This document shows, one piece after another, positions 8,987-17,803 of a stretch of 64,000 bases of DNA. A model generated the notes under the pieces. That model did no database searches, was not told the DNA's origin, and saw only the letters and a list, made by a program, of their open reading frames with translations. Positions within the stretch are counted from its first letter, which is position 1. Every line of letters begins with the position of its first letter. The position numbers and the translations under genes were made by a program. This stretch comes from Crocinitomicaceae bacterium (GTDB lineage: Bacteria; Bacteroidota; Bacteroidia; Flavobacteriales_D; Crocinitomicaceae): positions 1-64,000 of the forward strand of contig JAURMC010000009.1 of NCBI GenBank assembly GCA_030830895.1, in the 5' to 3' direction.

Positions 8987-9343
8987 ATGACCTTCGATTT
9001 AATTCGAACAACTGCATTTTCCTTTCCTCACGTCACAGAGGAGTTCCCTTTTGATCAATCAACGTTGGTATTTAAAGTTGCTGGTAAAATGTTCCTTATA
9101 ATTGATGTCAATTCACCTGATTCAATAACTCTGAAGTCAAAACAAGATCAAATACCAGAATTGCTAGAATCATATAATTGGATATCAAGAGGATTCCATA
9201 TGAATAAAAATCATTGGATTACACTTAGATTAGATAGCTTACATTTGGATATCACGTTAGTTCTTAAATTAATTACAGATTCGTATTTGATCGTTTACCA
9301 AGGGCTAACTAAAAAAGTAAGAAATGCCTTTGAGAATCGATAA
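8987..9343 (+). CDS. MmcQ/YjbR-family protein
   Basis: The 118-residue protein matches the YjbR/CyaY-like fold: 'LIRTTAFSFPHVTEEFPFDQSTLVFKV' N-terminus, 'KMFLIIDV' strand, 'WISRGFHMNKNHWITL' and a C-terminal 'LITDSYLIVYQGLTKKVR' helix. The family is often called DNA-binding, but its biochemical role is poorly known. The ATG abuts the stop of the desaturase gene, and its end overlaps the S4-domain gene by 20 bp, so the three genes are very probably translationally coupled. Confidence 0.8.
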   Translation: MTFDLIRTTAFSFPHVTEEFPFDQSTLVFKVAGKMFLIIDVNSPDSITLKSKQDQIPELLESYNWISRGFHMNKNHWITLRLDSLHLDITLVLKLITDSYLIVYQGLTKKVRNAFENR

Positions 9344-9719
9344 GTTTATTTGGTGTGTTCGCCTTACGAAAACACGTTCTCAGGCCACGGAGTTAATTTC
9401 AAAAAAGAAAGTGCTTTGTAATAACGTCCACATCAAGGCAGCAAAGGAGATTAAGGCCGGGGATATTCTTTCTTTACAAAAATCTAACGCATGGTTTTCC
9501 TACCGCATCCTTTCGTTGACAGAAAAACGAATTGGTGCACCCTTGGTGATTTCATTTATTGAAGACATTACACCAGAAGAGGAACGTCAAAAACTGAAAG
9601 ATTACCTGGCTTCTCAACGTACTTATCAGCATTTGGGCACAGGAAAACCAACGAAAAAGGACAGGAGGCACATTGCCAAGTTCCTTGAGGGAGACGATAA
9701 TAGTGCCGTGGACACCTAG
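9324..9719 (+). CDS. S4-domain RNA-binding protein (Hsp15/HslR-like)
   Basis: The 131-residue protein starts with an S4 RNA-binding domain (residues 2-60: 'RIDKFIWCVRLTKTRSQATELI' with 'KAAKEIKAGDIL'). A basic C-terminal tail follows ('GKPTKKDRRHIAKFL'). This layout fits the Hsp15 family, which in E. coli binds 50S subunits carrying stalled nascent chains. It overlaps the YjbR-like gene by 20 bp. The acidic last residues are not conserved family features. Confidence 0.85.
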   Translation: MPLRIDKFIWCVRLTKTRSQATELISKKKVLCNNVHIKAAKEIKAGDILSLQKSNAWFSYRILSLTEKRIGAPLVISFIEDITPEEERQKLKDYLASQRTYQHLGTGKPTKKDRRHIAKFLEGDDNSAVDT

Positions 9720-9739
9720 ATTTAATTTAACATTTTGTG

Positions 9740-9747
9740 TATCTTTG
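9740..9747 (+). promoter_or_regulatory. Putative -7 box for fadL-like gene
   Basis: TATCTTTG is a perfect TAnnTTTG box ending only 6 bp before the ATG at 9754, so the transcript would start at or within a few bases of the start codon. No TTG was found at -33. Confidence 0.5.
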
Positions 9748-9753
9748 ATAGTG

Positions 9754-11001
9754 ATGCATAAGTTTTTTCTACTTGTATTTTTCAGTTTATTGTTCATGAG
9801 CATGAAGTTAACTGTTGCTAATGCACAAGGATTCCAGGTTAATTTTCAAGGGCAAAAACAGCAAGGAATGGGTTGTGCAGGCGCCGCATTCGTTCAGGAT
9901 GGATCGACTATTTTTTATAATCCTGCAGGAATGTCTTTTGCTAAGAAATCCGAGGCAAATCTGTCAATTACTCCAATTTTTGGGAATGTGATGTTTGTAG
10001 ATTCTTCCACGGGAGATGTTTATCGAACCGAAAATCCTGTTGGAACGCCATTCAACGCCTATGTATTACAAAAATCAAAAAACCATCATAGACTAGCTTA
10101 TGGGCTTTCTATTACTACTCCTTTCGGGAGCACGGTGCAATATGAACCGGGTTGGATAGGGCGTTTTGCAATTACAAGGCTTTCTATGAAAGTATTTCAT
10201 ATTCAACCAACGGCCGCTTTCAAAATTACAGACAATATAAGTATCGGGGCAGGATTCGTTTTTTCACCGGGAAATGTTAGCCTTCAAAAAGACTTGCCGG
10301 TTCAGTTTAATGATGGCTCCTATGGGCACGCTGAAATTTCAGGTGCCGCAATGGGATATGGATATAATCTTGGTGTGTTTTACAATCCGGGAGGGGTTTT
10401 GAATGTAGGGCTATCTTACCGATCAGGAATCAATATGTCTGTATCGGATGGGCAAGTACAATTTAGCGTGCCAAACGCGTTGGCGGGGAATTTCCCGGAC
10501 GGAACGCTTTCCGCATCCTTGGCACTACCTTCAGTAACAACCCTTGGATTGCATATAAAACCGAATGCTTCTTGGAATGTGTTAGCAGATATAAATTATG
10601 TTGGGTGGAATACATATGATACCTTAGCATTTGATTATGCGACGAATACGAGCTCGCTTGTAGATACCAAATCACCAAGAATGTACCATAATATTTTTGC
10701 ATTTCGTGGAGGGATACAATATGCTGTCTTTGCAAAAGACAAGGTGTTGAATGTTCGATTAGGCGGAGGATTTGGCTTTTCTCCTGTTCAATCTGGGTAT
10801 TTAACACCGGAAACTCCGGATGGGAATAGAGCATATGTTACCTCGGGAGTTTCATATGAATTTAATAAGCGCTTCAGTCTTGATGCGTCAATTTATGCAA
10901 CAAAAATCACACGAGCTGACAAAAATTTGGAAACACAATTAAACGGAACATTTACCACCATTGCCTGGGCTCCTGGTATTGGTATTAATTACAATTGGTA
11001 A
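9754..11001 (+). CDS. FadL/OMPP1/TodX-type outer membrane transporter
   Basis: From the ATG at 9754 the protein has 415 residues; an in-frame upstream start at 9673 lies inside the S4 gene and before the signal peptide, so it is rejected. A signal peptide (about residues 1-24, ending ANAQ) is followed by the FadL N-terminal hatch motif ('GKQQGMGCAGAAFV' type, 'IFYNPAGM') and a 14-strand-type beta-barrel with alternating aromatic strands. FadL proteins admit long-chain fatty acids or aromatic hydrophobic compounds through the outer membrane. The stop codon overlaps the next ATG by one base (TAATG), coupling it to the SGNH-like lipoprotein. The nearby desaturase would be a plausible functional link for fatty-acid use. 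Confidence 0.85.
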   Translation: MHKFFLLVFFSLLFMSMKLTVANAQGFQVNFQGQKQQGMGCAGAAFVQDGSTIFYNPAGMSFAKKSEANLSITPIFGNVMFVDSSTGDVYRTENPVGTPFNAYVLQKSKNHHRLAYGLSITTPFGSTVQYEPGWIGRFAITRLSMKVFHIQPTAAFKITDNISIGAGFVFSPGNVSLQKDLPVQFNDGSYGHAEISGAAMGYGYNLGVFYNPGGVLNVGLSYRSGINMSVSDGQVQFSVPNALAGNFPDGTLSASLALPSVTTLGLHIKPNASWNVLADINYVGWNTYDTLAFDYATNTSSLVDTKSPRMYHNIFAFRGGIQYAVFAKDKVLNVRLGGGFGFSPVQSGYLTPETPDGNRAYVTSGVSYEFNKRFSLDASIYATKITRADKNLETQLNGTFTTIAWAPGIGINYNW

Positions 11002-12362
11002 TGAAATTACAGTATGTATACATCCTTTTGTTATTACCATATTTGTGGGCGTGTAAACCTAAAGCACCAATTCAAGAGGTAAATGCGGGAACAGCTGATT
11101 TTTCAAAGTTCATCTCGATTGGTGACGGTCATACAGCAGGATATATGGATGATGGTCTATGCATTGAAGGACAAAAAAATTCGTTAGGATATATTCTTCA
11201 GCAACAACTAATGATGGTTGGGGCTCCTGCGATTGAAATGCCATGGATGTCCGATCAAAACATTGGACTAAATACAAATGGGCTTTCTCGCTTAATATTA
11301 GGTTATAAAACGGATTGCCAAGGCAATAGCTCGCTTTCTCCAGTCAGATATAGTATACAAGGTGAGACTTCAGCATTCTCCGCTAGCGCTTACAATCCAT
11401 TGAAAAAATATACAAATTTTGGGATTCCTGGATTGCGAATGATTGATATGGTTTCATCAATTTTTGGAAACCTTAATTTTCCGCAACATAATCCGTTTTT
11501 CGCAAGAATGTCGATGGATCAATATAACTTTCCTGGATCAGGAAACTTTTCATCGGTTCAAGAAAACATTTTTAATGGAGGGTTTCCATCCTTTTGTACT
11601 ATTTATCTTGGGATCGAGGATGTTCTCCCTTATGCTAAATCGGGAGCCAACACTAATCCAATGTCGCCAATTACCGGATTTCCAGGAGTAGGATTTGATG
11701 AGTCGTTGGGACAATTATGTGAACAGTTGGCTTCGCAAAATGTAAAAGCTGTAATTGCAACCATTCCAAATATTAGTCAATGGCCATTTTTTAATACCAT
11801 ACCCTACAACGGACTTACACTTGACGCGGAGAAAGCGGCTTCATTAAATCAAATTTTCAATCCCATTGGAATTTCTTTTGTGGTCGGAGCGAATCCGTTT
11901 ATTGTTTCGGATCCAAATGCAGGTATGTTCGGGGTTCGACAGGCCCTCCCAGGCGAGAAAATCCTACTTTCTGTTCCATTAGATTCGGTAAAATGTAATC
12001 AAATGGGGTCTGTTTTTCCGTTCAGAAATGAATTTGTACTCACCCTGGAGGAGCTTAATGAAATTCAAATGCGCATAGATGTGTTTAATGAACTGATTCG
12101 TCAAAAAGCAACTACTTATGGTTTTGCAATTGTTGAAACTGATGACTTTTATCAAAAGTTAAATACTGGATTTACTTACAACGGGGTTGCGCATTCAACA
12201 AGATTTGTTTCCGGCGGTGCGTTTTCATTGGATGGTATACATTTGAATCCTAGAGGAAATGCCTTATTGGCTAATGAATTTATCAGATCAATAAATAAAA
12301 AATTTAACGCTAAAATTCCTTTAATTAACGCATTGAATTACAATGCAATTTTATTTCCATAA
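11001..12362 (+). CDS. SGNH/GDSL-hydrolase-like lipoprotein lacking the nucleophile serine
   Basis: The 453-residue protein has a lipoprotein signal (lipobox 'YLWAC', Cys near residue 18). Residues 41-47 read G-D-G-H-T-A-G at the place where this family normally has G-D/N-S-L-T-A-G, so the catalytic Ser is replaced by Gly43. Block V is intact (Asp411-Gly-Ile-His414-Leu-Asn). The family is commonly found next to FadL-like porins in Bacteroidota, as here, and many members are annotated as G-D-S-L lipases. With the Ser lost, normal serine-esterase chemistry is not expected. It may instead bind a lipid ligand or act with the porin. It is coupled to the fadL-like gene by a TAATG overlap. Confidence 0.75.
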   Translation: MKLQYVYILLLLPYLWACKPKAPIQEVNAGTADFSKFISIGDGHTAGYMDDGLCIEGQKNSLGYILQQQLMMVGAPAIEMPWMSDQNIGLNTNGLSRLILGYKTDCQGNSSLSPVRYSIQGETSAFSASAYNPLKKYTNFGIPGLRMIDMVSSIFGNLNFPQHNPFFARMSMDQYNFPGSGNFSSVQENIFNGGFPSFCTIYLGIEDVLPYAKSGANTNPMSPITGFPGVGFDESLGQLCEQLASQNVKAVIATIPNISQWPFFNTIPYNGLTLDAEKAASLNQIFNPIGISFVVGANPFIVSDPNAGMFGVRQALPGEKILLSVPLDSVKCNQMGSVFPFRNEFVLTLEELNEIQMRIDVFNELIRQKATTYGFAIVETDDFYQKLNTGFTYNGVAHSTRFVSGGAFSLDGIHLNPRGNALLANEFIRSINKKFNAKIPLINALNYNAILFP

Positions 12363-12371
12363 CTTTTACCT

Positions 12372-13676
12372 ATGAAAAATTATTATGCTTATTTCGTTCT
12401 TTCGCTAACGTTTCTTGTGACAAGCGTTTTTGCTCAACCTTGTCAAAATGGGCGCTATGCCTTGGAAGTATTTCCAAACCACACATTGACAAGTAATATT
12501 ACCTATGGCTCAAATACTACATTTTCAGGGGCAAATAGCACCTTGAAAATGGACTTTTACGAACCCACAGGGGATACAGAGATAAACCGCCCATTGATCA
12601 TTTGGGTTCACGGAGGCAGCTTCTTAGGGGGGTCTAAAACCGACCCAGATATGACCATATTATCGCAGCGTTTCGCGCGAAAGGGCTACGCCTGTGCCTC
12701 CATTGATTACCGATTAGGGTTTTTTCCTATTGATTCGGCCAATGCGGTAAAAGCGGTTGTAAGAGCAGTTCAGGATTTAAAAGCAGCCATTCGCTTTTTT
12801 TACAAAGACAAACAAACTACTGATAGCTATCACATTGATACGAATTTAATTTACATTGGAGGAAGTTCTGCTGGGGCAATTACGGCACTTCATGTGGCCT
12901 ATTTAAATAATATTTGTGAAATATCTGATTACTTGAATCAAACAACGATTAATCAACTAGGAGGCTTAGATGGAAACAGTGGAAATCCCGGGTTTTCTTC
13001 CTCTGTTAAGGGGGTAATTAATTTATGTGGCGCATTAGCACGTTATAGCTGGTTAGAGGCGGGAGACATTCCGTTGGTTTCCATTCACGGAACAGCTGAT
13101 GGCACAGTAAAATATAATCGCGGCATAGTAAACCCAGGTACAGCATTAATGTATTTAGATGGTAGCCGAATGCTACATGAAAGGGCATGTGCTTTAAATG
13201 TACACAGTGATTTTTATACCTTTCCTGGCGCAGGCCATGTGCCATATATTAGCAATAATGCATATATGGATACTACAGAATGGTTTATTCGCGATTTTTT
13301 AGTGGCTCAGCTTGGATGTAATGAAACACCCTTACAATTAGCAAACACGCCCTTGCAACAAGCGATTCTTTACCCTGCACTATATTGTAACGGCGCGCCT
13401 GTAGATGAGGTATGTATTGCGGGAATTGACGATGCTACCGCAGCAATTGAAGTATCGATTTATCCCAATCCTGCTTCTGAGCAAATAATGGTTGCTTCGG
13501 ATTATCTAATCGAGTCACTTGTTATTCTCGATTTATTGGGCAGGGTAGTGATTCAAACGCCAATTCAAGCATTGAAAACCGAACTCAATGTTTCTAATTT
13601 AAGTGAAGGGAATTATTTGGTTAAAGTAGCGTTGTCGAATGGGAAAACGGGAACTAAATCATTAATCATTCGTTAG
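12372..13676 (+). CDS. T9SS-exported alpha/beta hydrolase (carboxylesterase-like)
   Basis: The 434-residue protein has a signal peptide (about 1-20, ending SVFAQ) and an alpha/beta-hydrolase domain (about 40-325). The oxyanion 'HGG' motif is at residues 80-82, the nucleophile elbow G-S-S-A-G is centred on Ser166, a likely acid is Asp243 ('HGTAD') and the catalytic His is His289 ('AGHVPY'). This set fits the hormone-sensitive-lipase/carboxylesterase group. A C-terminal type IX sorting domain follows ('VSIYPNPASEQIMV', about 363-434). It should act outside the cell or on its surface on ester substrates; the exact substrate is unknown. It lies 9 bp after the SGNH-like gene. Confidence 0.85.
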   Translation: MKNYYAYFVLSLTFLVTSVFAQPCQNGRYALEVFPNHTLTSNITYGSNTTFSGANSTLKMDFYEPTGDTEINRPLIIWVHGGSFLGGSKTDPDMTILSQRFARKGYACASIDYRLGFFPIDSANAVKAVVRAVQDLKAAIRFFYKDKQTTDSYHIDTNLIYIGGSSAGAITALHVAYLNNICEISDYLNQTTINQLGGLDGNSGNPGFSSSVKGVINLCGALARYSWLEAGDIPLVSIHGTADGTVKYNRGIVNPGTALMYLDGSRMLHERACALNVHSDFYTFPGAGHVPYISNNAYMDTTEWFIRDFLVAQLGCNETPLQLANTPLQQAILYPALYCNGAPVDEVCIAGIDDATAAIEVSIYPNPASEQIMVASDYLIESLVILDLLGRVVIQTPIQALKTELNVSNLSEGNYLVKVALSNGKTGTKSLIIR

Positions 13677-13698
13677 TAATAAAATTCAAAATTCAAAT

Positions 13699-15282
13699 AT
13701 GAAGACAAATACTATTTCAGCACTCCTAGTTTCATTACTTGGTGTGTTCTCATTTAGTAATGCACAGACTTGGAGCGGGGAGGTAGCGCAAATTTTCTAC
13801 AGCAAATGCACATCTTGTCATCATAATGGTGGGATTGCCCCATTTTCTTTAATGACCTATCAAGAGTCTTCTCCCATGGCAGCGGCCATTTACGCAGCAA
13901 TTACTCCTGGGGCTCTTCATCAAATGCCACCTTGGCCGCCTGATAATAATTATCAACAATACTTACATGACAGGGCGCTAACCTTAACAGAAAAGACAAT
14001 GCTTTTAAATTGGTTAAACAATGGATTCCCTGAAGGAGACGCTACACAAACACCGCCGCCTCCCATATACAATGCTGGTAGCGTGCTTGGGGAGGGCGAT
14101 TTAACAGTTAAAATGCCGAATTACATTTCCAATGCAACTACCTTGTATGATGATTATGTTTGTTTCTCCGTGCCTACTAATTTAGCTCAAACCCGGACCA
14201 TAAAAGCGGTGGAAGTTATTCCAGGAAATTTCGAAATTGTACATCATGCGTTAATTTACATAGATCATAATGGGATTGAAACCACCAATACCAGTGGTTT
14301 CTGTTCAAGTCCGAGTTCAGCTTCAACAAAGTTGCTTTCGGCGTATGTTCCCGGTGCGGCCCCAATGGTATTTCCTTCCATGGCACCACTTAAACTTGGC
14401 GTTGATATTGGTCCCGGGTCCAATATTTATTTTGCCATGCATTATCCTAATGGAAGCTCAGGGATGTTAGATAGCACTAAAGTTGTTTTACATTTTTATC
14501 CGCCTGGCACCTCAGGAGTAAGACAAGTAGCCGCAGACCCTGTAATTGCTGATTATAATTTCAATTTGCCTGCAAATCAAGAGACAACGTTAACTGCCCA
14601 ATACCCAAATAATGGGGGCGTCCCAATTGCAATTTCAGCCCTTTCTGTTGCTCCTCACATGCACCTGCTTGGAAAGAGTATAAAGTCATATGCCTTGGCC
14701 CCTAACAATCTTGACACTTTGAAACACATCAATGTTCCCCATTGGGATTTTCATTGGCAAGGATTTTATACCTTTTCACATTTACAGAAGATACCTGCAG
14801 GATATAAAGTTAAAGGAGAGGCAGTTTTTGATAACACATCGAACAACCCATTCAATCCTAATACACCGCCTCAAAATGTTTATTTTGGCGAAAACACTAC
14901 AGACGAAATGTTCATTGTTTACTATCATTATTTGCTATATCAACCAGGGGATGAAAACTATAATTTAAGCGAATTGGTAAGTGCCAGTCTTTCAGAATAC
15001 CCCGGCGTTAATCCTTCAGGAGTGAAAATTTATCCCAACCCCTTAAATGAAGGTAACTTGACTTTAGAGTTTAGTGAACCCTTAATGAGTAATGATAAAA
15101 TTTTTATTTACAATGCTCAAGGCAAATTAGTTAAAGATTTATCAGCTGAGGGAGGAAACAATATTTCAAAAATAACTTGGAATGGCGAAAACGATAATTT
15201 TGTGCCAACTCCTCCAGGATTATATCACGTTTCAATTAATCAAAACGGACGATTCTATTGCGCGAAGCTTATTAAACAATAA
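13699..15282 (+). CDS. T9SS-exported cytochrome-like/copper monooxygenase-like fusion
   Basis: The 527-residue protein has a signal peptide (1-23) and then a haem-type motif C37-T-S-C-H41 with 'MPPWPPD' downstream, as in the short c-type haem domain often fused to Bacteroidota oxidases. Residues about 135-420 resemble copper type II, ascorbate-dependent monooxygenases such as peptidylglycine alpha-hydroxylating monooxygenase. The expected ligand set is visible: His182-His183, His248 ('FAMHYP'), His320-x-His322 ('PHMHLLG') and Met404 ('DEMF'). A T9SS sorting domain ends the protein ('VKIYPNPLNEGNL', about 441-527). It is predicted to act outside the cell. Substrate and reaction are unknown. 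Confidence 0.8.
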   Translation: MKTNTISALLVSLLGVFSFSNAQTWSGEVAQIFYSKCTSCHHNGGIAPFSLMTYQESSPMAAAIYAAITPGALHQMPPWPPDNNYQQYLHDRALTLTEKTMLLNWLNNGFPEGDATQTPPPPIYNAGSVLGEGDLTVKMPNYISNATTLYDDYVCFSVPTNLAQTRTIKAVEVIPGNFEIVHHALIYIDHNGIETTNTSGFCSSPSSASTKLLSAYVPGAAPMVFPSMAPLKLGVDIGPGSNIYFAMHYPNGSSGMLDSTKVVLHFYPPGTSGVRQVAADPVIADYNFNLPANQETTLTAQYPNNGGVPIAISALSVAPHMHLLGKSIKSYALAPNNLDTLKHINVPHWDFHWQGFYTFSHLQKIPAGYKVKGEAVFDNTSNNPFNPNTPPQNVYFGENTTDEMFIVYYHYLLYQPGDENYNLSELVSASLSEYPGVNPSGVKIYPNPLNEGNLTLEFSEPLMSNDKIFIYNAQGKLVKDLSAEGGNNISKITWNGENDNFVPTPPGLYHVSINQNGRFYCAKLIKQ

Positions 15283-15285
15283 GAA

Positions 15286-15317
15286 TTTGTAGAATCTAAG
15301 GGTTTTCTTTACTTTTG
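15286..15317 (+). promoter_or_regulatory. Putative promoter for tRNA-Cys
   Basis: TTTG at 15286-15289 and a perfect -7 box TACTTTTG at 15310-15317 are separated by 20 bp. The -7 box ends 10 bp before the mature tRNA 5' end. Confidence 0.7.
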
Positions 15318-15327
15318 CAACCAAATT

Positions 15328-15398
15328 GGTCTCGTGGCCGAGCGGCTAGGCACCGGTCTGCAAAACCGTATACTCCGGTTCGAATCCGGACGAGACCT
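15328..15398 (+). tRNA. tRNA-Cys (anticodon GCA)
   Basis: The 71-nt cloverleaf has acceptor arms 15328-15334 and 15391-15397 (GGTCTCG/CGAGACC), a D stem GCC/GGC, an anticodon stem with four good pairs, anticodon GCA at 15360-15362, and a T arm TCCGG/CCGGA enclosing TTCGAAT. The discriminator base is T (U73), as expected for tRNA-Cys. The CCA end is not encoded. The outermost anticodon-stem pair (15353/15369) is a C-T mismatch. Confidence 0.93.
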
Positions 15399-15400
15399 CA

Positions 15401-15429
15401 AAAGCCTGCGAAAGCGGGCTTTTTACTGT
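15401..15429 (+). terminator. Rho-independent terminator after tRNA-Cys
   Basis: A 9-bp stem (15401-15409 with 15414-15422, one G-T pair) closes on a GAAA loop and runs into T-rich DNA. It lies three bases after the tRNA. I see nothing else in 15430-15575. Confidence 0.85.
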
Positions 15430-15575
15430 TTTTTTTGCAAAAAGACAGGGTTTTTAAAGATTAGAAAAATTATTAGCTCTTACCTCCTTACCCAAACTGA
15501 CGGGTTATAGTCATTTCAAATTGTTGTATTAGGGCTATTTTCAATGTTAAGATTTCACGCTCCTTTTTTTATTAA

Positions 15576-15607
15576 TTGGGAACACAAAAATCTTTTTTTT
15601 ATATTTG
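15576..15607 (+). promoter_or_regulatory. Putative promoter for the exbB-exbD-exbD-tonB operon
   Basis: TTG at 15576-15578 and a perfect -7 box TATATTTG at 15600-15607 are separated by 21 bp. The ATG of exbB is 35 bp further on. Confidence 0.65.
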
Positions 15608-15642
15608 GCCTCAATCTTTAAACTAAACAAAAACAGTTCATC

Positions 15643-16461
15643 ATGAGTAAGACGAAAAACAATGGAGCAAAAAAGACCGCAGGAGGATTTTCGGCGATTG
15701 TTGCATTTTTAGCTATGGCTTTAGCCCTGGTAGCAGGTATAATGATTTACAAGTATGTTTTCGGCGACCCGAGTAACTTTGTGGATAACGACCCCACCGG
15801 AGAACCGATGGAAGGAAATTTGTTAGGGGTAATCTATAAAGGGGGATTTATTGTTCCAGGATTAGTGGCAATAAATATCATTGTAATTATTTTCTCACTA
15901 GAAAGATTAGTAACGTTACTTCTTGCGAATGGCAAAGGAAAAACAGACAAATTTATTGCTCAGATAAAGCAATTAATGGATAAAAAAGATTTTAATGGAG
16001 CAATAGCGGCGTGTGATAAGCAAAGAGGTTCGCTCGCTAATGTTGTTCGCGCAGGAATGGAGAAATATAGCCATATATCCTCAGATTCGACGATGGACAA
16101 GGAGCAGAAGTTAGAGACGCTGAAAAAAGAATTAGAAGAGGCCACAGCATTAGAACTACCTATGTTGTCTAAAAATTTATCGGTGTTGTCAACTTGTGCG
16201 TCAATTGCTACCTTAATTGGATTGATTGGAACCGTTTTGGGTATGATTCGTTCATTTGCGGCCATGTCTCACGGATCTCCTGACACCGCTGCGCTTGCAA
16301 CGGGAATCTCTGAGGCCCTAATTAATACTGCTTTTGGTATTACCGGATCAACAATTGCTATTATCATGTACAACGTGTTTTCAACACAAATCGATACCAT
16401 GACCTATAGCATTGATGAAGCTAGCTTTACGATTGTACAAGATTTTTCATCGAAGAACTAA
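15643..16461 (+). CDS. exbB: ExbB/TolQ/MotA-family proton channel
   Basis: The 272-residue inner-membrane protein has a helix near residues 20-40 and a second near 63-90 ('VPGLVAINIIVIIFSLERL'). A cytoplasmic helical segment follows, and then two long helices in the conserved MotA/TolQ/ExbB domain (about 180-255: 'LSTCASIATLIGLIGTVLGM', 'ALINTAFGITGSTIAI'). ExbB pentamers surround the ExbD pair and use the proton gradient to drive TonB. It is first in an operon with two exbD copies and tonB, the common Bacteroidota layout, which powers TonB-dependent (SusC-type) outer-membrane receptors. Confidence 0.92.
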   Translation: MSKTKNNGAKKTAGGFSAIVAFLAMALALVAGIMIYKYVFGDPSNFVDNDPTGEPMEGNLLGVIYKGGFIVPGLVAINIIVIIFSLERLVTLLLANGKGKTDKFIAQIKQLMDKKDFNGAIAACDKQRGSLANVVRAGMEKYSHISSDSTMDKEQKLETLKKELEEATALELPMLSKNLSVLSTCASIATLIGLIGTVLGMIRSFAAMSHGSPDTAALATGISEALINTAFGITGSTIAIIMYNVFSTQIDTMTYSIDEASFTIVQDFSSKN

Positions 16462-16486
16462 TCTTATAAATTAAAGCATTTAAACA

Positions 16487-17158
16487 ATGCCTAAAATTAA
16501 AATACCAAAGAATTCCCCGTCGATTGACATGACGCCAATGGTTGATTTGGCTTTCTTGTTGGTAACCTTTTTTATGTTGGCAGCATCTTTCCGTCCGAGT
16601 GAGCCGGTAACCGTTGAAACGGCTTCCAGCGTCTCTGATAAGGTAATCCCCGATAACAACATTATGGTAACCATTGATACAGAAGGTAAAGTTTATTTTA
16701 ATCTTACTGATCCAGAGGCAAGGAAAGAAGCTTTAAACAATATGGCATCTCTTTATAAAGTATCTTTTAGTACAGAACAAATAGAAAAGTTCTCACTAAT
16801 GTCAACCTTCGGTTGTACGATAAAAGAGCTACCTGAATATATCAATCTTTCTGGCGAGGCCAGAAAGGAATTTAAGACTGATGGGATTCCATTAGATTCG
16901 CTGGATAATCAACTTAAGAATTGGATAGCATACAGCCAAGTGGCGGCCTTAAATACTGGAAAAACCGCTTACGAGGAGGCCAAAAAGAGAGGGCTCTCCC
17001 CGGATGCCAAGGATTTTAAACCAAAGTTTATTATTCGTGCAGATGGAAAGGCAGTTTATATCAAGGCAGAAAAAGTAATTGATGTATTCCGCGAGTTAAA
17101 TTTGAATAACCTAAGCTTTGTGACATCTTCAGAGTATAATCCCAATAACACTAACTAA
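16487..17158 (+). CDS. exbD: ExbD-family biopolymer transporter (first copy)
   Basis: The 223-residue protein has a short cytoplasmic start, one transmembrane helix with the ExbD signature 'DMTPMVDLAFLLVTFF' (proton-carrying Asp20), and a large periplasmic domain. The periplasmic part carries an inserted helical stretch of about 80 residues (about 85-165), so the protein is longer than E. coli ExbD (141 residues). The C-terminal 'FIIRADGKAVYIKAEKVIDVFREL' end fits the ExbD/TolR fold. It stands between exbB and the second exbD. Confidence 0.9.
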   Translation: MPKIKIPKNSPSIDMTPMVDLAFLLVTFFMLAASFRPSEPVTVETASSVSDKVIPDNNIMVTIDTEGKVYFNLTDPEARKEALNNMASLYKVSFSTEQIEKFSLMSTFGCTIKELPEYINLSGEARKEFKTDGIPLDSLDNQLKNWIAYSQVAALNTGKTAYEEAKKRGLSPDAKDFKPKFIIRADGKAVYIKAEKVIDVFRELNLNNLSFVTSSEYNPNNTN

Positions 17159-17160
17159 CC

Positions 17161-17799
17161 ATGGCAGAAATAGCAGACAGTGGTGGCGGTGGTAACGCCA
17201 AAGGGAAGAAAAGAGCAAAAAAATCCTCAACTCGTGTTGATATGACGCCAATGGTAGATTTGGCTTTTCTCCTACTTACTTTCTTTGTGTTAACATCTAC
17301 TTTCAGCAAACCAAAAGTAATGAGCTTGGCCTATCCCGCCAAAATTGATGAGCCGATAGATGCTGATGCCCCAAAATTAAATAATGGAATCACATTCTTG
17401 TTGTCAAAAAATAAAGTTTTTTATTACACAGGAGAATTTTACCCCGCAGATAGACCTGGCAAGAACGGCCCAACCGAATTGACGGAAACAAATTTTAGTG
17501 CTTCTGGACTTAGAAAGGTGTTAGCTGATTTGAATTCTTACGTTCTACTTCGTAAGGAAGGAATGGTAAAGAAGGTAAAGGCGAAACAATTGGCAGACAC
17601 AACGTATACGCGTCTGTTAGAACAACTGAAAGGGAAACCTGAAGCCTTGAAGGTGTTAGTTAAAACCGATGATAAAGCCTTGTGTAAGAATTTTATCGAT
17701 TTAATTGATGAGGTTAAAATCGCTGAAATTGGAGTAATCGCCCCAGTACCTATGCTTCCTGCAGAACTTAAATTATTAGAAACCCAATTAAAAAAGTAA
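17161..17799 (+). CDS. exbD: ExbD-family biopolymer transporter (second copy)
   Basis: The 212-residue protein starts 2 bp after the first exbD. A Gly-rich, Lys-rich cytoplasmic tail (residues 7-25) precedes the single helix with 'DMTPMVDLAFLLLTFF' (Asp33). The periplasmic domain differs strongly from the first copy, although the helix is almost identical, so the two may form a heterodimer inside the ExbB pentamer; that is inference. The tonB ATG follows 4 bp after its stop. Confidence 0.9.
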   Translation: MAEIADSGGGGNAKGKKRAKKSSTRVDMTPMVDLAFLLLTFFVLTSTFSKPKVMSLAYPAKIDEPIDADAPKLNNGITFLLSKNKVFYYTGEFYPADRPGKNGPTELTETNFSASGLRKVLADLNSYVLLRKEGMVKKVKAKQLADTTYTRLLEQLKGKPEALKVLVKTDDKALCKNFIDLIDEVKIAEIGVIAPVPMLPAELKLLETQLKK

Positions 17800-17803
17800 A
17801 GCC

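Noticed and set aside
10463-10834. 123-codon ORF on the minus strand inside the fadL-like gene
   Set aside because: It is antisense to beta-barrel coding sequence, with no domain or promoter support.
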